Assembly: GCF_036010665.1 (NCBI RefSeq)
Contig: NZ_CP108581.1
Coordinates: 3,577,501-3,641,500 of the forward strand
Direction: 5' to 3'
DNA from: Microbispora sp. NBC_01189
GTDB taxonomy: Bacteria > Actinomycetota > Actinomycetes > Streptosporangiales > Streptosporangiaceae
DNA length: 64,000 nucleotides
Part shown: piece by piece, positions 62,987 through 64,000 of the stretch
Numbering within the stretch: the stretch's first letter is position 1
Layout: every line of letters begins with the position of its first letter
Translations under genes and position numbers: made by a program
Notes under the pieces: model-generated
Seen by the model: the letters and a program-made list of their open reading frames with translations, nothing else
Databases searched by the model: none
Told to the model about the DNA's origin: nothing

Positions 62987-64000
62987 CTCCGCCGGCATGA
63001 CGGTCGGCGGCCCGGCGCGGCCCGGGCAGGTCGTCGTGGGCCGGTACGAACTGCGGTCCCTGCTGGGCCGGGGCGGCATGGGCGCGGTGTGGCTCGCCTG
63101 GGACACGGCGCTGGAGCGCCTGGTCGCCATGAAGGAGATCCCCCTGTGGCCGTACGGCGAGCGGACCGAGGTCCAGCGGGAGAGGGCGCTGCGGGAGGCG
63201 CGGTCCCTCGCCCAAATCCAGCATCCCTCGATCGTCGTGGTGCACGACGTCTTCGAGGCGGACGGCAGGCCGTGGATCGTCATGGCCCACGTCGAGGGCG
63301 TCTCCCTCGACGACCAGATCAGGGAAGGCGTGCTGGCCGAGAGAAAGGCCGCGTCCGTCGCCCGCGACGTGCTGGGGGGACTGACCGCCGCACACGCCGC
63401 CGGCGTGGTGCACCGGGACGTCAAGCCCGCCAACATTCTGATCAGCCGGGCGGAGAAGGTCGTCCTGGTCGACTTCGGCATCGCCCAGATCTCCGGGACG
63501 AGCGGCCTCACGGCCCGCAGCCGCCTGCTCGGCACCCCCGAGTTCATGGCGCCGGAACAGATCAAGGGGGAGGCGGCGAGCGCCGCGTCCGACCTGTGGT
63601 CGCTCGGCGTCACCCTCTTCTGGGCCGTCGAGGGCCGCTCGCCCTTCCGCCGGGGAAACGAGCACGCGACCATGCTGGCCGTCATCAGCGATGCCCCGGA
63701 GCAGACGCGGCCCGGGCCGCTGTCCCGCGTGGTGGCCGGCCTCCTGGAGAAGGATCCCGCCCGGCGCATGACAGCGGAGGACGCCGACGCCATCCTGCGC
63801 ACGATCCTCGACGGCCCGACGCCCCGGACCACTCCGCCCCCCGGTCGGGGTGCGACGACCGAGCCGCCGCGGACACCCCCGGCGTTGGCGTCTCGGGGGG
63901 TGCCGACGGTGGAGACGATCCGGCGGGCGTCTCCGGCCGAGGGGGCGCGCCTGCTGCTCGCGCAGCCGAGGCAGGTGGCCGCGTCGCTGCTCGACGCCCT
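62976..64000 (+). CDS. Serine/threonine protein kinase, PknB-like (3' end outside window)
   Basis: The frame is open to the end of the window (341 residues seen). The kinase motifs are intact: GRGGMG (31-36), AMKEI with K53, HRD 146-148, DFG 166-168, APE near 192. The start is ATG 62976 (overlap with the DUF4407 stop) or ATG 62997. A Pro-rich linker begins after about 275. It could phosphorylate the GTPase system; this is inferred from position only. Confidence 0.9.
   Translation, partial: MTTDSAGMTVGGPARPGQVVVGRYELRSLLGRGGMGAVWLAWDTALERLVAMKEIPLWPYGERTEVQRERALREARSLAQIQHPSIVVVHDVFEADGRPWIVMAHVEGVSLDDQIREGVLAERKAASVARDVLGGLTAAHAAGVVHRDVKPANILISRAEKVVLVDFGIAQISGTSGLTARSRLLGTPEFMAPEQIKGEAASAASDLWSLGVTLFWAVEGRSPFRRGNEHATMLAVISDAPEQTRPGPLSRVVAGLLEKDPARRMTAEDADAILRTILDGPTPRTTPPPGRGATTEPPRTPPALASRGVPTVETIRRASPAEGARLLLAQPRQVAASLLDA

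Noticed and set aside
61529-63832. A minus-strand 767-residue protein opposite DUF4407 and the kinase
   Set aside because: The plus-strand frames have intact kinase motifs and DUF4407 features, so the opposite frame is a shadow.
1-64000. CRISPR arrays
   Set aside because: No spaced direct repeats of the right length occur; the only array is the contiguous 10-base repeat at 46686.

Overview
The window is high-GC actinobacterial DNA. Genes are tightly packed with many GTGA/ATGA stop-start overlaps and GTG starts. There is a korAB pair, a second-copy nuo cluster next to htpX, WXG100-type proteins, XRE regulators and TRAFAC-GTPase conflict genes. This suggests a filamentous actinomycete, most likely Streptosporangiales or Streptomyces-like; the placement is inference, because no rRNA or marker gene is present.

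Region 1 (1-15.2 kb) is a cell-surface polysaccharide cluster. It holds an SDR epimerase (cut by the window edge), three glycosyltransferases, two DegT/DnrJ aminotransferases, a Wzx-type flippase, a NeuD/PglD-type sugar O/N-acetyltransferase, an O-antigen-ligase/Wzy-like protein, two Wzz-like membrane proteins, two paralogous exported right-handed beta-helix proteins (one with a DUF4082 module) and an RmlC-like epimerase. Together they could make, flip, polymerise and possibly trim an acylated amino-sugar polymer. A convergent gene after it encodes a metallo-beta-lactamase/Rieske fusion.

Region 2 (16.9-27.8 kb) is redox: korB-korA (2-oxoacid:ferredoxin oxidoreductase), then nuoB-nuoC and, 4 kb later, nuoI and htpX. 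Only B, C and I of the second NDH-1 cluster remain visible. Between nuoC and nuoI lies a minus-strand cassette: a WXG100-like protein, a 660-residue partner, and two lipoproteins whose mature domain repeats the last 60 residues of that partner. This is one of the most unusual findings.

Region 3 (27.8-37.1 kb) is mostly housekeeping: a polar amino-acid ABC transporter, a MarR regulator, a decayed YceI gene, a DHA2-type exporter fused to three carboxypeptidase-regulatory-like repeats, an XRE regulator with two small proteins, YajQ and a GNAT acetyltransferase.

Region 4 (37.2-52.2 kb) is a defence-type island. It starts at an intact tRNA-Tyr(GTA), and a diverged copy of the tRNA 3' half lies at 47.1 kb. 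Inside are a possible nuclease-fold protein, a TrlF-like PHP/SMC-type ATPase, a broken ISAs1-type transposase, and a minus-strand operon of SLATT membrane protein, CD-NTase (SMODS) and HNH nuclease. Outside the right repeat follow a second decayed vapC, a flavoprotein/XRE pair, small proteins and a ScoMcrA-like HNH nuclease. The SLATT/CD-NTase/HNH genes and much of the TrlF gene are visibly AT-richer than the rest of the window. No integrase is visible.

Region 5 (52.4-64 kb) holds a secreted I36-like protein, a large secreted subtilase, and a GTPase-centred conflict/signalling locus: a GAP2/vWA-like protein, a TRAFAC-type GTPase and a membrane GAP1-like protein with a large extracellular domain. 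Divergently oriented are a DUF4407 membrane coiled-coil protein and a Ser/Thr kinase cut by the window end.
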